Positions 36,878 to 46,405 of a stretch of DNA of 64,000 nucleotides are shown here, piece by piece; position 1 is the stretch's first letter; every line of letters starts with the position of its first letter. This stretch comes from Keratinibaculum paraultunense. GTDB lineage: Bacteria > Bacillota > Clostridia > Tissierellales > Tepidimicrobiaceae. Made by a program: the position numbers and the translations under genes. The notes beneath the pieces are model-generated. The model was not told the origin of the DNA. It searched no databases and saw nothing but the letters and a program-made list of their open reading frames with translations. Where the stretch lies: NCBI RefSeq assembly GCF_016767175.1, contig NZ_CP068564.1, forward strand, positions 2,170,001 to 2,234,000. Direction: 5' to 3'.

Positions 36878-38104
36878 TTATATCAAAAAATTATTATTAA
36901 CATTATTTTCTGCAATTTTTACAATTAATTTTGATGCTAATTTCATAGATTCTATTGGAATAAATTCATATCTTCCATGAAAATTATATCCTCCTGTAAA
37001 TAAATTTGGACAAGGTAATCCCATATAAGAAAGTCTTGCTCCATCTGTGCCACCTCTAATAGGTTTAATATTAGGCTCTATTCCAAGATCTAACATAGAT
37101 TTCTTAGCTAGCTCTATAATTTCCATATGAGATTCTATTTTTTCTCTCATATTATAATAACTATCTTTTATTTCTATGTTTATTATATCTCCATATTTAT
37201 CATTTAAAAAATCTACTACATTCCTAATATAATTTTTCTTTTGTTCAAATTTTTCCATAAAATGATCTCTAATAATATAATTCATTATAGTATAATCTAC
37301 ACTGCCATTAACATTATCCAATAAATAAAAGCCTTCATAGCCTTCTGTATATTCAGGCTTTTCATTTACTGGTAGCATATTTTCAATTTCCATAGCTACT
37401 CTTAAAGAGTTTATCATAATACCCTTAGCTGTACCAGGATGTACATTTTTACCTTGAATTTCTATCTTTACCGAAGCCGCATTAAAATTTTCATACTCCA
37501 ATTCTCCTAAAGGTCCACCATCTATAGTATATGCAAAATCAGCATTAAATCCTTTTACATCAAATTTATCTGCTCCTCTACCAATTTCCTCATCAGGTGT
37601 AAATGCAATTTTAATATCTCCATGCTTTATTTCTGGATGATTAATCAAATATTCCACAGCATTCATTATAGCAGCAATTCCTGCCTTATCATCTGCACCT
37701 AATAGTGTAGTTCCATCTGTAGTAATCAATTCTTTACCTACTAAATCTTTAAGATATGGAAACTCTTTTTCAGTCATAGTATATTGGTTGTTTAATTTAA
37801 TATCTCCTCCTTCATAAGTAAAAATCCTTGGATTTATACATTTCCCGTCTAAATCTGGACTAGTATCTAAATGAGCAATAAATCCTATAGTAGGTACCTT
37901 TTTATCTATATTAGATTTAAGAGTTGCATATACATACCCATTTTCATCCTGCTTAGCATCTTCTATACCTAATTCTTTCAATTCTTCTACTAATAATTTA
38001 CCTAGCTCTAATTGACCCTTAGTGCTAGGACAAGTACTAGAATTTTCATCAGACCTAGTATCTATTCCTATATATTTTATAAATCTTTCTACAATTTTAT
38101 CCAT
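36878..38104 (-). CDS. pepT: Peptidase T (tripeptide aminopeptidase)
   Basis: The 408-residue M20 metallopeptidase has zinc ligands in IAHLDTSPD, LLGADDKAG, FTPDEEIGRG and the C-terminal YNFHGRYEF. Length and motifs match PepT, which removes the N-terminal residue from tripeptides in the cytoplasm. It is followed 42 nt upstream by the YfcC transporter gene, and they probably form a peptide or amino-acid use unit. Confidence 0.93.
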   Translation of the reverse strand: MDKIVERFIKYIGIDTRSDENSSTCPSTKGQLELGKLLVEELKELGIEDAKQDENGYVYATLKSNIDKKVPTIGFIAHLDTSPDLDGKCINPRIFTYEGGDIKLNNQYTMTEKEFPYLKDLVGKELITTDGTTLLGADDKAGIAAIMNAVEYLINHPEIKHGDIKIAFTPDEEIGRGADKFDVKGFNADFAYTIDGGPLGELEYENFNAASVKIEIQGKNVHPGTAKGIMINSLRVAMEIENMLPVNEKPEYTEGYEGFYLLDNVNGSVDYTIMNYIIRDHFMEKFEQKKNYIRNVVDFLNDKYGDIINIEIKDSYYNMREKIESHMEIIELAKKSMLDLGIEPNIKPIRGGTDGARLSYMGLPCPNLFTGGYNFHGRYEFIPIESMKLASKLIVKIAENNVNNNFLI

Positions 38105-38145
38105 ATAATCATCCTTTCATTAGTATTCTATATATAATTATAATA

Positions 38146-39657
38146 TTACAATATCGTATGAATAACAAGCATTACTATTGAAAAAACTCCTATTATTCCC
38201 ATTAAAGGAAGAATAAATTTTAACCATTTATCATAGGTTACATCCACCATCTCTAAAGTTGCTAAAATAAGCCCTGTTGGAGTTATAAAAGCCATCCAAC
38301 CTTGACCCCAATTATATGCAGATACTACAACTGCTCTAGATATACCTACAGTATCAGCTAAGGGTGCCATAATTGGCATGGATAATGTTGCCAATCCTGA
38401 GGAAGATGGTACAAAAAAACCTAAAATACTAAATAATAACATTTGTACAGCTGCAAAGATTCCTGTATTCATGTTTTTAATTATAGAAGAAGTATAAAAC
38501 AACAATGTATCAGAGATCATTCCATTGTCCATAACAATATTAATTGCTCTCGCAACTCCAATAATTAATACCACACTTATTAAGTCTGCTGCTCCATCTA
38601 AAAAAGTATTAACAGCTTCCTTTTCTGAAAGCCCAGATAAAAATATAATTATTATAGCTACTGCTAAAAACAATGCTGACATCTCAGGAAACCACCAAGT
38701 TCCTGTAGATACTCCCCAAATCATAATTGGAAAAGCTACTAAAAATATTATAAGAATTAATATTCTTCTCCAATCGAATGGGATCACATTATCTGGGTCA
38801 TAGTCCTTCAAAAATTTTTCTTCAATTTTATCCATTTCTTCATAAATTAGAGAATTTCTACGATCTTTTTGAGTTTTTTTTGCATAATAATAAATATATA
38901 TTAATGTTATAATCATAGCTAAAATCAATGATATAATTCTAAAAGTAAGTCCCTCATTGAAAGATATACCCGCTGCATTAGATGCTATAACTACAGAAAA
39001 TGGATTTGTTGTAGAAAACATAGTTCCAATTGAAGAACCCATATAAATTGCTGCAATACAAACTATAGCATCATAGCCACTGGCTATAAATATAGGCATT
39101 AGTATAGGATATAGGGCAATAGTTTCTTCCGCTAATCCAAAAGTTGTACCTCCTAATGCTATCAGTGAAAAAATAATTATTACTAAGAAAAATTCCTTCC
39201 CTTGAGTTCGCCTTGATAATGCAGCAATAGCCGCATCAAAAGTACCAGTTTTGTTAATTAATCCAATAATGCCTCCCAATATAAGTACAAAAACCATTAT
39301 ATCTACAGTATCCATTATCCCTTGCACTGGAGCCATTATAATTGATACTATCCCTTGAGGCGATTGAGGAATTCTTTGATAAGTATCTGGAATTGCAATA
39401 GGTTTTCTAATACTACCATCTTTAAATTTACTTATATCCATTTTAATATTTAAGTTATCTAATGTTTTTTGAGTAGCTGAAACTGTGGTAGTATTCCCTT
39501 CTTGGTCTTCTATTACAAAAACATCCATTTCACTATCATATACTAATTTAGAATAAAGCCCTGCTGGCACTATATAGGTAAGAGCTGCTGCTAGTATTAA
39601 AACAATGAACAAAACTGTAAAAGCCGTTGGAAATTCTAATTTCTTCTTTTTATTCAT
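38146..39657 (-). CDS. YfcC-family transporter
   Basis: The 503-residue product has a first helix ending in TYIVPAGLYSK, a periplasmic insert of about 75 residues, then about ten helices with LGGTTFGLAEETIALYPI and GFFVPSSSGLATLSMPIMAP, typical of the YfcC/DcuC-like C4-dicarboxylate uptake fold. The substrate is unproven; relatives include basic amino-acid antiporters. It is co-directional with pepT. Confidence 0.85.
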   Translation of the reverse strand: MNKKKKLEFPTAFTVLFIVLILAAALTYIVPAGLYSKLVYDSEMDVFVIEDQEGNTTTVSATQKTLDNLNIKMDISKFKDGSIRKPIAIPDTYQRIPQSPQGIVSIIMAPVQGIMDTVDIMVFVLILGGIIGLINKTGTFDAAIAALSRRTQGKEFFLVIIIFSLIALGGTTFGLAEETIALYPILMPIFIASGYDAIVCIAAIYMGSSIGTMFSTTNPFSVVIASNAAGISFNEGLTFRIISLILAMIITLIYIYYYAKKTQKDRRNSLIYEEMDKIEEKFLKDYDPDNVIPFDWRRILILIIFLVAFPIMIWGVSTGTWWFPEMSALFLAVAIIIIFLSGLSEKEAVNTFLDGAADLISVVLIIGVARAINIVMDNGMISDTLLFYTSSIIKNMNTGIFAAVQMLLFSILGFFVPSSSGLATLSMPIMAPLADTVGISRAVVVSAYNWGQGWMAFITPTGLILATLEMVDVTYDKWLKFILPLMGIIGVFSIVMLVIHTIL

Positions 39658-39749
39658 TTCTTCACCTCTAATTTAAAATTTATTTTGTAGTTTTATTTTT
39701 TCCAAAGCCTTTAATTTTATCCACTAAAATATTTTAGTTTATAACGTAA

Positions 39750-39777
39750 AAAAAGGGTTGATATATCAACCCTTTTT
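39750..39777. terminator. Terminator of the DUF5052-like lipoprotein gene
   Basis: A perfect 14-bp inverted repeat, AAAAAGGGTTGATA with TATCAACCCTTTTT, overlaps the stop codon and is followed by further T on the minus strand. Confidence 0.9.
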
Positions 39778-40396
39778 ACTTCATCATTTCCGTATCTAAA
39801 ATTATATAATTGGCTCTATGAATATACAAAGATTTCCCATCAATGTTAAGTCTTGTCATCTTAGGTAAATCATCAGGAACTGTTACATACACATTTTTAC
39901 CTTGATAAACAGCTAGAGGAATTCCCATTTGACTAGAAATAATAATAGTTTTTTCTTTCCCAATTTTATTTTTTATATTATTGATAAACCTGTCCATAGG
40001 AACAAATCCTCCACCTTTACCTACAGTTATATCACTAGGCAATTCAAAATCCTCAACCACATCTAAGCCGTCTTCTGCAAAAATAACAGTATTTCCTACT
40101 TGAAACATTTGCTTTCCATTTACAGTTATTTCAAGTACTCCAGATTGATATCCTGTAGATGATGGATCAATATTAGCTTCATTTTCTAAAACTCCTACTG
40201 TTACTTTACTTCCATCTACTTCTAGGGTTTTATTTGCATAATGATCATAGGCTGAGATAGTAAAATGTATACCTATTAATTCACCTCTAATAGTTTTAAG
40301 CTTGTCCCTAATTTGAGCACAACCTGATAAGCTAAATATAAATATGTTTATTATAAGTATTAATACAATTTTTGATTTTTTATTTAACTTTTTCAT
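39776..40396 (-). CDS. Lipoprotein, DUF5052-like
   Basis: The 206-residue product has a lipoprotein signal with lipobox SLSGC. The body includes TISAYDHYANKTLEVDGSKV and GFVPMDRFINNIKNK, which I associate with DUF5052. It should be anchored outside the membrane. No function is known. A GGAGAGA site precedes the ATG. Confidence 0.75.
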   Translation of the reverse strand: MKKLNKKSKIVLILIINIFIFSLSGCAQIRDKLKTIRGELIGIHFTISAYDHYANKTLEVDGSKVTVGVLENEANIDPSSTGYQSGVLEITVNGKQMFQVGNTVIFAEDGLDVVEDFELPSDITVGKGGGFVPMDRFINNIKNKIGKEKTIIISSQMGIPLAVYQGKNVYVTVPDDLPKMTRLNIDGKSLYIHRANYIILDTEMMK

Positions 40397-40555
40397 TTTC
40401 TCTCCTTTTTTAAAAAATTTACAAACTAAAGATTATTTCTTATACAACATTATAGCATAGATTGCAAACAATACATCTAGAAATAGTAATTTAAATTTAT
40501 ATATTATATGATATATAATGAAATAAGAAAAAATTTTCACTATGGAGGTATATTC

Positions 40556-40924
40556 ATGTATAAACAAGATTATATAATGCGTCAAATTAGAAATTTAGTA
40601 AGATTTTTATCTAAAATATTTTTAAATAAAGATATACCAATTTACCAATTACCAGATACAGGAGAATATACAGATACTGATTATCTGTATAAAGAATTGC
40701 TTTTTTTATTAAATCAAGGAAAAATAAATGAAGCGGAGAATTTATTATTTGAAAATTTAGATCCAGGTAATAAAAAATATATAGAATTAGCTTTAGACTT
40801 CTATGAAAAAATAAACAATTTTAGCGATGATTATTTAAGTGAAAATAATTTTACCAGAAAAGAAATAGAAGAAGGATTAAAGGAATTAAGTAAAAAGCTT
40901 GGTTTGAAGATGTTTTTCTCCTAA
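40556..40924 (+). CDS. DUF6483-like small protein
   Basis: The 122-residue, helix-rich protein starts MYKQDYIMRQIRNLVRFLSK after GGAGG with a 7-nt spacing. It contains a TPR-like helical pair (LLNQGKINEAENLLFE). The N-terminal motif resembles DUF6483. It is the last plus-strand gene before the accessory array. Confidence 0.7.
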   Translation: MYKQDYIMRQIRNLVRFLSKIFLNKDIPIYQLPDTGEYTDTDYLYKELLFLLNQGKINEAENLLFENLDPGNKKYIELALDFYEKINNFSDDYLSENNFTRKEIEEGLKELSKKLGLKMFFS

Positions 40925-40934
40925 AAATCTTTCG

Positions 40935-41120
40935 TGAGCCTCCCATCGCTGAAGTGACGACTTATAGCATCACTACTAAAATTTCAATTTCCTGTTTCAT
41001 TGACCTCGTAATCTACTATCTAGGTAAAGAAACAAAGCGATTCACACAAAAGCATAGCTTTTGGTTCTCTGCTTTTTCACAGGCGTTAATTCCGATAGTC
41101 CCTATCCTATTATATTTCAA
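40935..41120 (-). pseudogene. Possible decayed 3' end of an IS200/IS605 TnpB gene
   Basis: The minus strand reads GINACEKAENQ, and after stops and a shift SMKQEIE. Both recall the C-terminal tails of TnpB proteins. Nothing else of the element is seen. The sequence composition is less AT-rich than its surroundings. It lies at the left edge of the cassette-like array. This is a weak call. Confidence 0.3.
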
Positions 41121-41179
41121 TAAGTATGCAATTTCAAACTTACACCATTACCTCTAAATCTTTTAAACTTCTTTTTTAT

Positions 41180-41275
41180 ACCATTCTCAATATGAGATTG
41201 AGTTCTCCATGTATCAGTTCTACCAACAAAATAAATAAAATATGTTTAGTAGTTAACTCATAAGGTAGAATGAAC
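41180..41275 (-). repeat. Array boundary element, copy A (degenerate)
   Basis: It shares GTATCAGTTCTAC and the right part AAATAAAATATGTTTAGTAG with the other copies, but the hairpin is degenerate and the left arm is not recognisable. It marks the left end of the array of related elements (copies at 43.8, 45.1, 47.4, 49.6, 51.1, 53.8, 55.9, 57.2 and 63.9 kb). Confidence 0.55.
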
Positions 41276-41321
41276 CTTTATATTAATAGAACCAATTTAT
41301 ATAAAATAGTAAATTTTGTTT

Positions 41322-41607
41322 CTAATTTCCTACTAATAACAATTCTTCTAAGTTAAAGAATAATTTAACCTTATTATTTTTCTCTAATACTCGATTTATT
41401 GCCCAATAAATCTCCTTTTCTTTTTGTCTAAATATATAGTTATCAATAATTCCTATAGAATTTTGATATGCAAGTTCAGCTAAAGCCTGACAAAGCTTAA
41501 TAATATATTTTGCAATATTATCTTCTTTATAGACAAATTTATTGGCATCCATTTCCATAGGATTTCTCAGGTATAATTCAATACAAAAGTCTTCATCTTG
41601 TCTAATT
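41322..41607 (-). pseudogene. C-terminal fragment of the HExxH protein found at 54.9 kb
   Basis: RQDEDFCIELYLRNPMEMDA and CQALAELAYQNSIGIIDN match the C-terminal third of the 299-residue protein at 54884-55783. About 37 residues between are deleted in frame (FVYKEDNIAKYIIKL instead of FAYKEMENII..). The N-terminal part with the HEIRH motif is gone; the fragment is fused to serpin 3' sequence. Confidence 0.85.
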
Positions 41608-41623
41608 CATATAATGTAAACTA

Positions 41624-43029
41624 TTATTCTATATTTGGATTATTAATAATTCCAATAAATAAAGGTGACCCATCTACCCCTGTTATTGCAAATATAAAAG
41701 GTCTGTTTAATATCATTTCAGCTTTTCCATCTGGCTGTGCTTCTCCACAATAATCTATTTGGGTAAAAGCTGTAGCTTCTACTCCTTTCTCATCAATTGA
41801 TATAGCTGAATTTTGCTTAATACCTGAAATAAATAAGGGTTTAGTATTTGAAAGATTAGTGAAATCTGCTGTTATTTCAAATGCCTTTTCTATTCCTAAA
41901 GTTTCACAAATATCCTTTAACTCAAGACTTGAAGAAAAGTTAATTTAGGAATCTTAAATATAACTTCTCCCATCTGCATTTCATCTGTTGATAATGAATT
42001 TAAAGCTTCATCCAATAATTCTGGATCTGATATAATATCATATGGAGATACTCCTTCATCAGGTAAAATAAATACCATTTGACTACTATTCTTTAAATTA
42101 AGATAAGAAACAGTATATCCATCAACACCTACAAAACTGTGACTACCATAGGTCATATTCATAAAATCAGATTTAACTGTGCTTCCATCTGCAAGATAAA
42201 ATTCATCTTCTATGGTATTCTTAACATTAAAACTATCTACCCATTCATCATAAAAATATATAGTATTTATCAATGTCATTACATCATCTGAATTAAAGGA
42301 AAAATCGTCAGAATTATTTCCAAGCTTCCCACCTGTTTGTTCTGATACCTATTTGCTAATCCTTTTAGGGCTTTCTTTATCATTAAAATCTAGACTAAAA
42401 GAACTAGCATAATATTCTTTTGCCAGTAAATCTAGTAAATCACTATTAAATTCAACATCTTTGTTTAGCCATAAAGAATTTCCAAGACTTAGTTTTCCTA
42501 TTTCATTATGATAATAAAGTCTTCTAAATAATTTCCCCGTTTCACTTCTTACCATTTCAATATTATCCATATTTAATGCTCCTAAAATCTCTTTTTGAGT
42601 ATCTCCATTAGCGGTTTCAGAAGCCATAGATAAAGCCATATATAAACTTATTGGAGAATAAAGACTATTTGTATCTTTGTCTGTTTCCCTTAGTACTAAT
42701 GAAGAAGATTTAATTGAAAAATCCTTAAGGTTTTTTAAGAAACTTTCATCTATATCTTCTCTTCTATTTATCTTTTCATCTAAATCATCAAATTTAATTT
42801 TTGTTGGATACGTTGGTTCTGCTATGGCATAGATATCCATTCTATTACTCTTATTAAAGAAACTATATAGAACTACTACCATAGCTACCATTAGTATAGC
42901 AAATTTAAAAATATTTTTAGATCTTCTTTTATTTACATTTGTATTTAGCATCTTTTCTATGGTATATTCTTTTATAGATTTATCCACTTTAATATCATTA
43001 TTTGCTTCTCTATATAATTTTCTAAACAT
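41624..43029 (-). pseudogene. Membrane-anchored serpin with N-terminal cytosolic region, disrupted
   Basis: The N-terminal 45 or so residues (FRKLYREANNDIKVDKSIKE) are predicted cytosolic, then comes one membrane helix (IFKFAILMVAMVVVLYSFF), then a serpin domain (SPISLYMALSMASETANGDT, FYLADGSTVKSDFM, EKGVEATAF in the reactive loop, RPFIFAITGVDGSPLFIGII). Two lesions: an in-frame TAG where serpins have Trp (ISK-stop-VSEQTGGKLG, at about 42350), and a frameshift near 41940. Its ATG overlaps the sigma-factor stop, so the pair was translationally coupled. The N-terminus plus helix resembles anti-sigma factors. Confidence 0.85.
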
Positions 43030-43498
43030 AATCAATCTCCCCTTTCAGAGATTCCTTTAACATATTTCTTCCCCTATGTAATTGGGATTTCACTGTCCCT
43101 TCTTTTATCCCAAGTGCCTCAGCTATTTCTTTAATAGACATATCTTCATAGTAAAAAAGATGGATCACTGTTCTATATTTTTTGGGCAATTCTAATACAC
43201 TGCAATATACATTACTTCTTTCTTCAATACTAAATATTAGATTATCTATCATAGAAACTGTTTTTTTTAACCATGGAGATTTAAATATATCGTAGCTACA
43301 ATTTATTGTAGTCCTTATAAGCCATGCCTTACAATGCTCATCAGAAACAATTTTTTGATAATTTTTCATGTATCTAATAAAAACCTCCTGAAATACATCT
43401 TCAGCATCTGCTTTGTCCTTAGTCCTTGCCAAGGCTAATTTATATACCATATTTGAATACTGATTGACAATATTTGTAACATGCTCTTTCAAATCCAA
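43022..43498 (-). CDS. ECF-type RNA polymerase sigma factor
   Basis: The product is about 158 residues from a TTG that follows AAAGGTGGTGAT. Region 2 is DAEDVFQEVFIRYMKNYQ and ..CKAWLIRTTINCSYD; region 4 is LPKKYRTVIHLFYYEDMSI with KEIAEALGIKEGTVKSQLHR. It is intact. The next gene encodes a membrane protein with a serpin domain that may act as its anti-sigma factor. A shorter decayed copy lies at 50.9 kb. Confidence 0.9.
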   Translation of the reverse strand: MDLKEHVTNIVNQYSNMVYKLALARTKDKADAEDVFQEVFIRYMKNYQKIVSDEHCKAWLIRTTINCSYDIFKSPWLKKTVSMIDNLIFSIEERSNVYCSVLELPKKYRTVIHLFYYEDMSIKEIAEALGIKEGTVKSQLHRGRNMLKESLKGEIDYV

Positions 43499-43568
43499 AA
43501 TATCACCACCTTTAATATTAATACTATATGAACACAAGAAAGATTGCGTTTATATAATAAAAAATAGC

Positions 43569-43818
43569 TTATTCACCCAATACAGATGTAACCCATTTTT
43601 TAAATAATCTACCTTCGCAGGAACGAATCTTGTACCATACAGCAATAATCATATCCAGATTATAATATACTACTTCTCGTTTAACTTCTCTATTTCCCTC
43701 GCTTTGAACTATTGCATATTTTGCAATAGTTGAATCCCTATCTAATTCTTCTTCATATATATTATTTATATGCCTAGATATAATAGACCTATCTCTTTGA
43801 AATAATATAGTACTCCTA
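43569..43818 (-). pseudogene. RhuM-family fragment
   Basis: An 82-codon open stretch without start reads QRDRSIISRHINNIYEEELD and YYNLDMIIAVWYKIRSCEG, ending in FKKWVTSVLGE. This is the middle of RhuM (virulence/Fic-associated) proteins. The N-terminus and C-terminal half are missing. It lies directly against boundary element B. Confidence 0.75.
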
Positions 43819-43821
43819 AAT

Positions 43822-43965
43822 GTCCCTACTTGTGATAGAGTTCACCATATCAATTCTACTGGCAAAACTTATTTGGTGGTAGATATACAATAAAAATTAA
43901 CTTTAATTAATAGGAGGTATATAAAAAGCAGTAGGTTTTCATGATAATAAACCTACTGCTTTATA
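43822..43965 (-). repeat. Array boundary element, copy B with terminator
   Basis: Core GTCCCTACT, hairpin 43833-43852 (TGATAGAGT/ACCATATCA, two mismatches), then TTCTACT, a 70-bp spacer, and a 12-bp terminator stem (AGCAGTAGGTTT with AAACCTACTGCT, 43927-43960) for the leftward L7/L12-like gene. Confidence 0.8.
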
Positions 43966-44092
43966 AAACTTATATATCTGATTCTTCATTTGTGGAAATT
44001 CAATCTATACTGAATCACTTTATCCTGCCTCAAATATTTAAGCTTTTTCAACTTATCTGAAGCTTATTTCCCACAATAATTTTTAATTTTTA

Positions 44093-44357
44093 TTATAAAC
44101 TATCTACATACTCTTTTGCTTCAACTAATTCCATTCCAGTAACATCTCTTAACTTTTTTATCTGCTTCAATAAGTTTTATTAGCTCATCTTTTAACTCAT
44201 CATTTATTTTATCCTTAGATGGTTCAGGTAATCCAAGATGCTCAATAATTCTATCCAGTTTTAATTCTATACGTTTTTGATCACGCTGTAATACATTAAT
44301 ATTTGTATTAAAAATAGTAAATAGAATGGCTATTAAAATTATAGATATATATTCCAT
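44093..44357 (-). pseudogene. Membrane-anchored L7/L12-like small protein, deletion copy
   Basis: It matches the intact gene at 51383-51664 but has lost 17 bp. The intact copy has GTTAAAGCAATAAAAAGGTTAAG where this one has GTTAAG, so the loss lies between two GTTAA repeats. The frame then reads RCYWNGIS and stops, while the original ending (LRDVTGMELVEAKEYVDSL) survives in another frame. Confidence 0.85.
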
Positions 44358-44384
44358 ATTTTCTACCTCCATTGTTAGTTAATT

Positions 44385-44460
44385 TTATAATAAATCATCA
44401 AGTTTTTCAAACATTTTATCTCTTCATTTTTTATAATAACTAAGTATGTATATATACCAA
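44385..44460 (-). pseudogene. 5' remnant of a Fic gene
   Basis: The sequence matches the start region of the Fic gene at 56.78 kb: shared upstream TTTTTTATAATAA.. and the first codons MFEKLDDLL, then a stop. Only the promoter region and about nine codons remain, joined to the L7/L12-like packet. Confidence 0.7.
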
Positions 44461-44508
44461 TAATTTTTTATGTATAGTTGCATATTAATGCCCATATTAT
44501 TATAATTA

Positions 44509-44958
44509 TTATTTATCTAATCTTATAATATATTGACAAGTTTTCTTTCGCCCACTTTTATAAAGCTCATGCCACTGTGGCACATCAATAATACCAACTA
44601 ACTCAGCTCCACAATATTCACAGGTCTTTCTAGATGCAATATTTTCTGGTGAACATGTAATAATAATCTCTTTCATTTTATGTTTCTTTGCTAATAAAAA
44701 TAACAATTTACAGACCTTCCCGGCATAATGATTTCCCCTGAAAGATTTATATATTTCATATCCTATATTTCCACCGTATTTTGTATTATCATTGTGCCCA
44801 ATCCTCAAATCACACTGCCCTATTTCAATATCATCTATACTTCTCATAATTTTAAAATAATATGCAGGAACATATCCCTTTTCTATATTTTCATCAGCAG
44901 TTTTATATAAATGTAAATAAATTTCTTTGTTTTTCAAATCAGTTGTATTAAAAAACAT
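44509..44958 (-). CDS. GNAT-family N-acetyltransferase
   Basis: About 149 residues with the GNAT pattern GNIGYEIYKSFRGNHYAGKVC (acetyl-CoA loop in modified form) and CSPENIASRKTCEYCGAELVG. The ATG follows AGGAGGTGCAAG. It resembles Rim/Acetyltransf_3 proteins of unknown substrate. It is a single-gene packet between boundary elements B and C. Confidence 0.82.
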   Translation of the reverse strand: MFFNTTDLKNKEIYLHLYKTADENIEKGYVPAYYFKIMRSIDDIEIGQCDLRIGHNDNTKYGGNIGYEIYKSFRGNHYAGKVCKLLFLLAKKHKMKEIIITCSPENIASRKTCEYCGAELVGIIDVPQWHELYKSGRKKTCQYIIRLDK

Positions 44959-45054
44959 CTTGCACCTCCTTAACATAAATTGTCAATATATTGAATAATA
45001 CAAATATTATATCATTAAATAAAGATTTATAGAAATGGTTTCTAATAAGCTAAT

Positions 45055-45188
45055 CATTATCCTATAATCCATAGCTTGTCCTACTTATGGTATGGTTCAC
45101 CGTATCAGTTCTACTAGCAAAATAAATATAATGTATTTAATAGTTAAAATTAAAACACTAGGCTTCATCACCTAGAACCTAGTGTTTT
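45055..45188 (-). repeat. Array boundary element, copy C with terminator
   Basis: CATTATCC.. then GTCCTACT, hairpin 45088-45107 (TGGTATGGT/ACCGTATCA, pairs kept by G-U), GTTCTACT, spacer, and an 11-bp terminator stem AAAACACTAGG with CCTAGTGTTTT (45152-45188) for the methyltransferase packet. Confidence 0.88.
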
Positions 45189-45232
45189 AATTGCAAGATT
45201 ATTAAATATAGCCTTTTCTATATGAATTTAGG

Positions 45233-45862
45233 CTATGACAATTTTCTAAGCTGAATAATTCCTGCACAATGGGATATAGTTGTAAAACTAATATCTTCTT
45301 TAGGAAAAAATTCTTTCAATTCATTAAATACAAAATATATTTCTTCATCATCCCAATAATTTTCATACTTTGCTTTACACTGCTCTAGCAATTCCCTTGT
45401 TTGGAAAGCTACATCTCCAATAATAATTCTACCATCTCTTGAGATATACTCTTCTAGTTTATTAATCAATTTAATTTTATCTTCATCTTCCAAATGATGC
45501 ATTGCGTAGGTACTTATAATATAATCAAATTGTATACTTTCAAGTTCTTTAGGTAAACCCTTAAAAAAATCATATTGAAATAGTTTAGCTAAAGGCATTT
45601 TTTCTTTTGCTATTTCTATCATTCTTTGTGAAAAATCAATACCATATATTTTATATCCATCATCATATAGTTTTTTCGTCAATACTCCTGTACCAAATCC
45701 AATATCTAATATTTTTGCTTTTTCTTTTCTATGAACTATATTGTAAATAGTACCTAAAACATCTTTATATCCTACAAATGGATATTCATTGTCCTCCTCA
45801 TTTAACTGAACACTTTTTTCGTAACCATCTGCCCATAAATCAAAACCTTTATCATCTAGCAT
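45233..45862 (-). CDS. SAM-dependent methyltransferase
   Basis: About 209 residues with class I motif I ILDIGFGTGVLTKKL, a motif II-like YGIDFSQRMIEIA, and YAMHHLEDEDK. The ATG follows AAGGAGGA and lies 11 nt inside the end of the upstream acetyltransferase gene. The substrate is unknown; YrrT-like small-molecule methyltransferases are similar. It forms a two-gene packet under a possible attenuator. Confidence 0.85.
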   Translation of the reverse strand: MLDDKGFDLWADGYEKSVQLNEEDNEYPFVGYKDVLGTIYNIVHRKEKAKILDIGFGTGVLTKKLYDDGYKIYGIDFSQRMIEIAKEKMPLAKLFQYDFFKGLPKELESIQFDYIISTYAMHHLEDEDKIKLINKLEEYISRDGRIIIGDVAFQTRELLEQCKAKYENYWDDEEIYFVFNELKEFFPKEDISFTTISHCAGIIQLRKLS

Positions 45863-46400
45863 TAAAGAAGTCCTCCTTACTAAGTTCATAGTCAACAGCA
45901 GTTCTCAATTGACCATTTTGGTCTTTCCAACAGCCTTTTCTTACTCCAACTTTCCGAGCCCCAATTTTATTTTCATAAACATATTGAGCCCTTTCGTTAT
46001 CAAGCATTGTATCCCAAATAATTTTCTCTATTGGAAATTTGGAATTTATGACCTCATCTGTAAAAAGGAATTCAAATAACATTCTGATAATTTTAGGCCC
46101 ATATCCTTGATTCTGGTAACTAAAATCACATATTTTCCATCCAGGATATGCTACATTATCATCTTTAATCCTATAACTTAGTTCCCCTACAAGTTTGCCA
46201 TCAATTTCTATCACACAAAGCTGGCTTAATTTGCCTTCCCAGCTTCTGATATTATTCATAGTATCTTCTAAAGATTCCATCAAACCATTGGGAAAACCTG
46301 CATGTTCCATAACCCTACCATCATTCCACCACTTGTTTAATTGAATAGCATCATCGATAGTAGCACTTCTAATTACAATATTATCCTTTTGAATTCTCAT
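45852..46400 (-). CDS. GNAT-family N-acetyltransferase
   Basis: About 182 residues with the GNAT signs YQNQGYGPKIIRMLFEFLF (acetyl-CoA loop) and DTMLDNERAQYVYENKIGARKVG. The ATG at 46400 follows GGAGGAAAGT. That ribosome site can pair with upstream sequence, so translation may be controlled by the leader at 46431-46478. It is co-translated with the methyltransferase downstream. Substrate unknown; a modification or resistance role is conceivable. Confidence 0.85.
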   Translation of the reverse strand: MRIQKDNIVIRSATIDDAIQLNKWWNDGRVMEHAGFPNGLMESLEDTMNNIRSWEGKLSQLCVIEIDGKLVGELSYRIKDDNVAYPGWKICDFSYQNQGYGPKIIRMLFEFLFTDEVINSKFPIEKIIWDTMLDNERAQYVYENKIGARKVGVRKGCWKDQNGQLRTAVDYELSKEDFFNAR

Positions 46401-46405
46401 ACTTT

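Noticed and set aside
40954-41157. Plus-strand 67-codon frame
   Set aside because: No ribosome site, start not plausible, composition not protein-like; it lies over a decayed minus-strand remnant.
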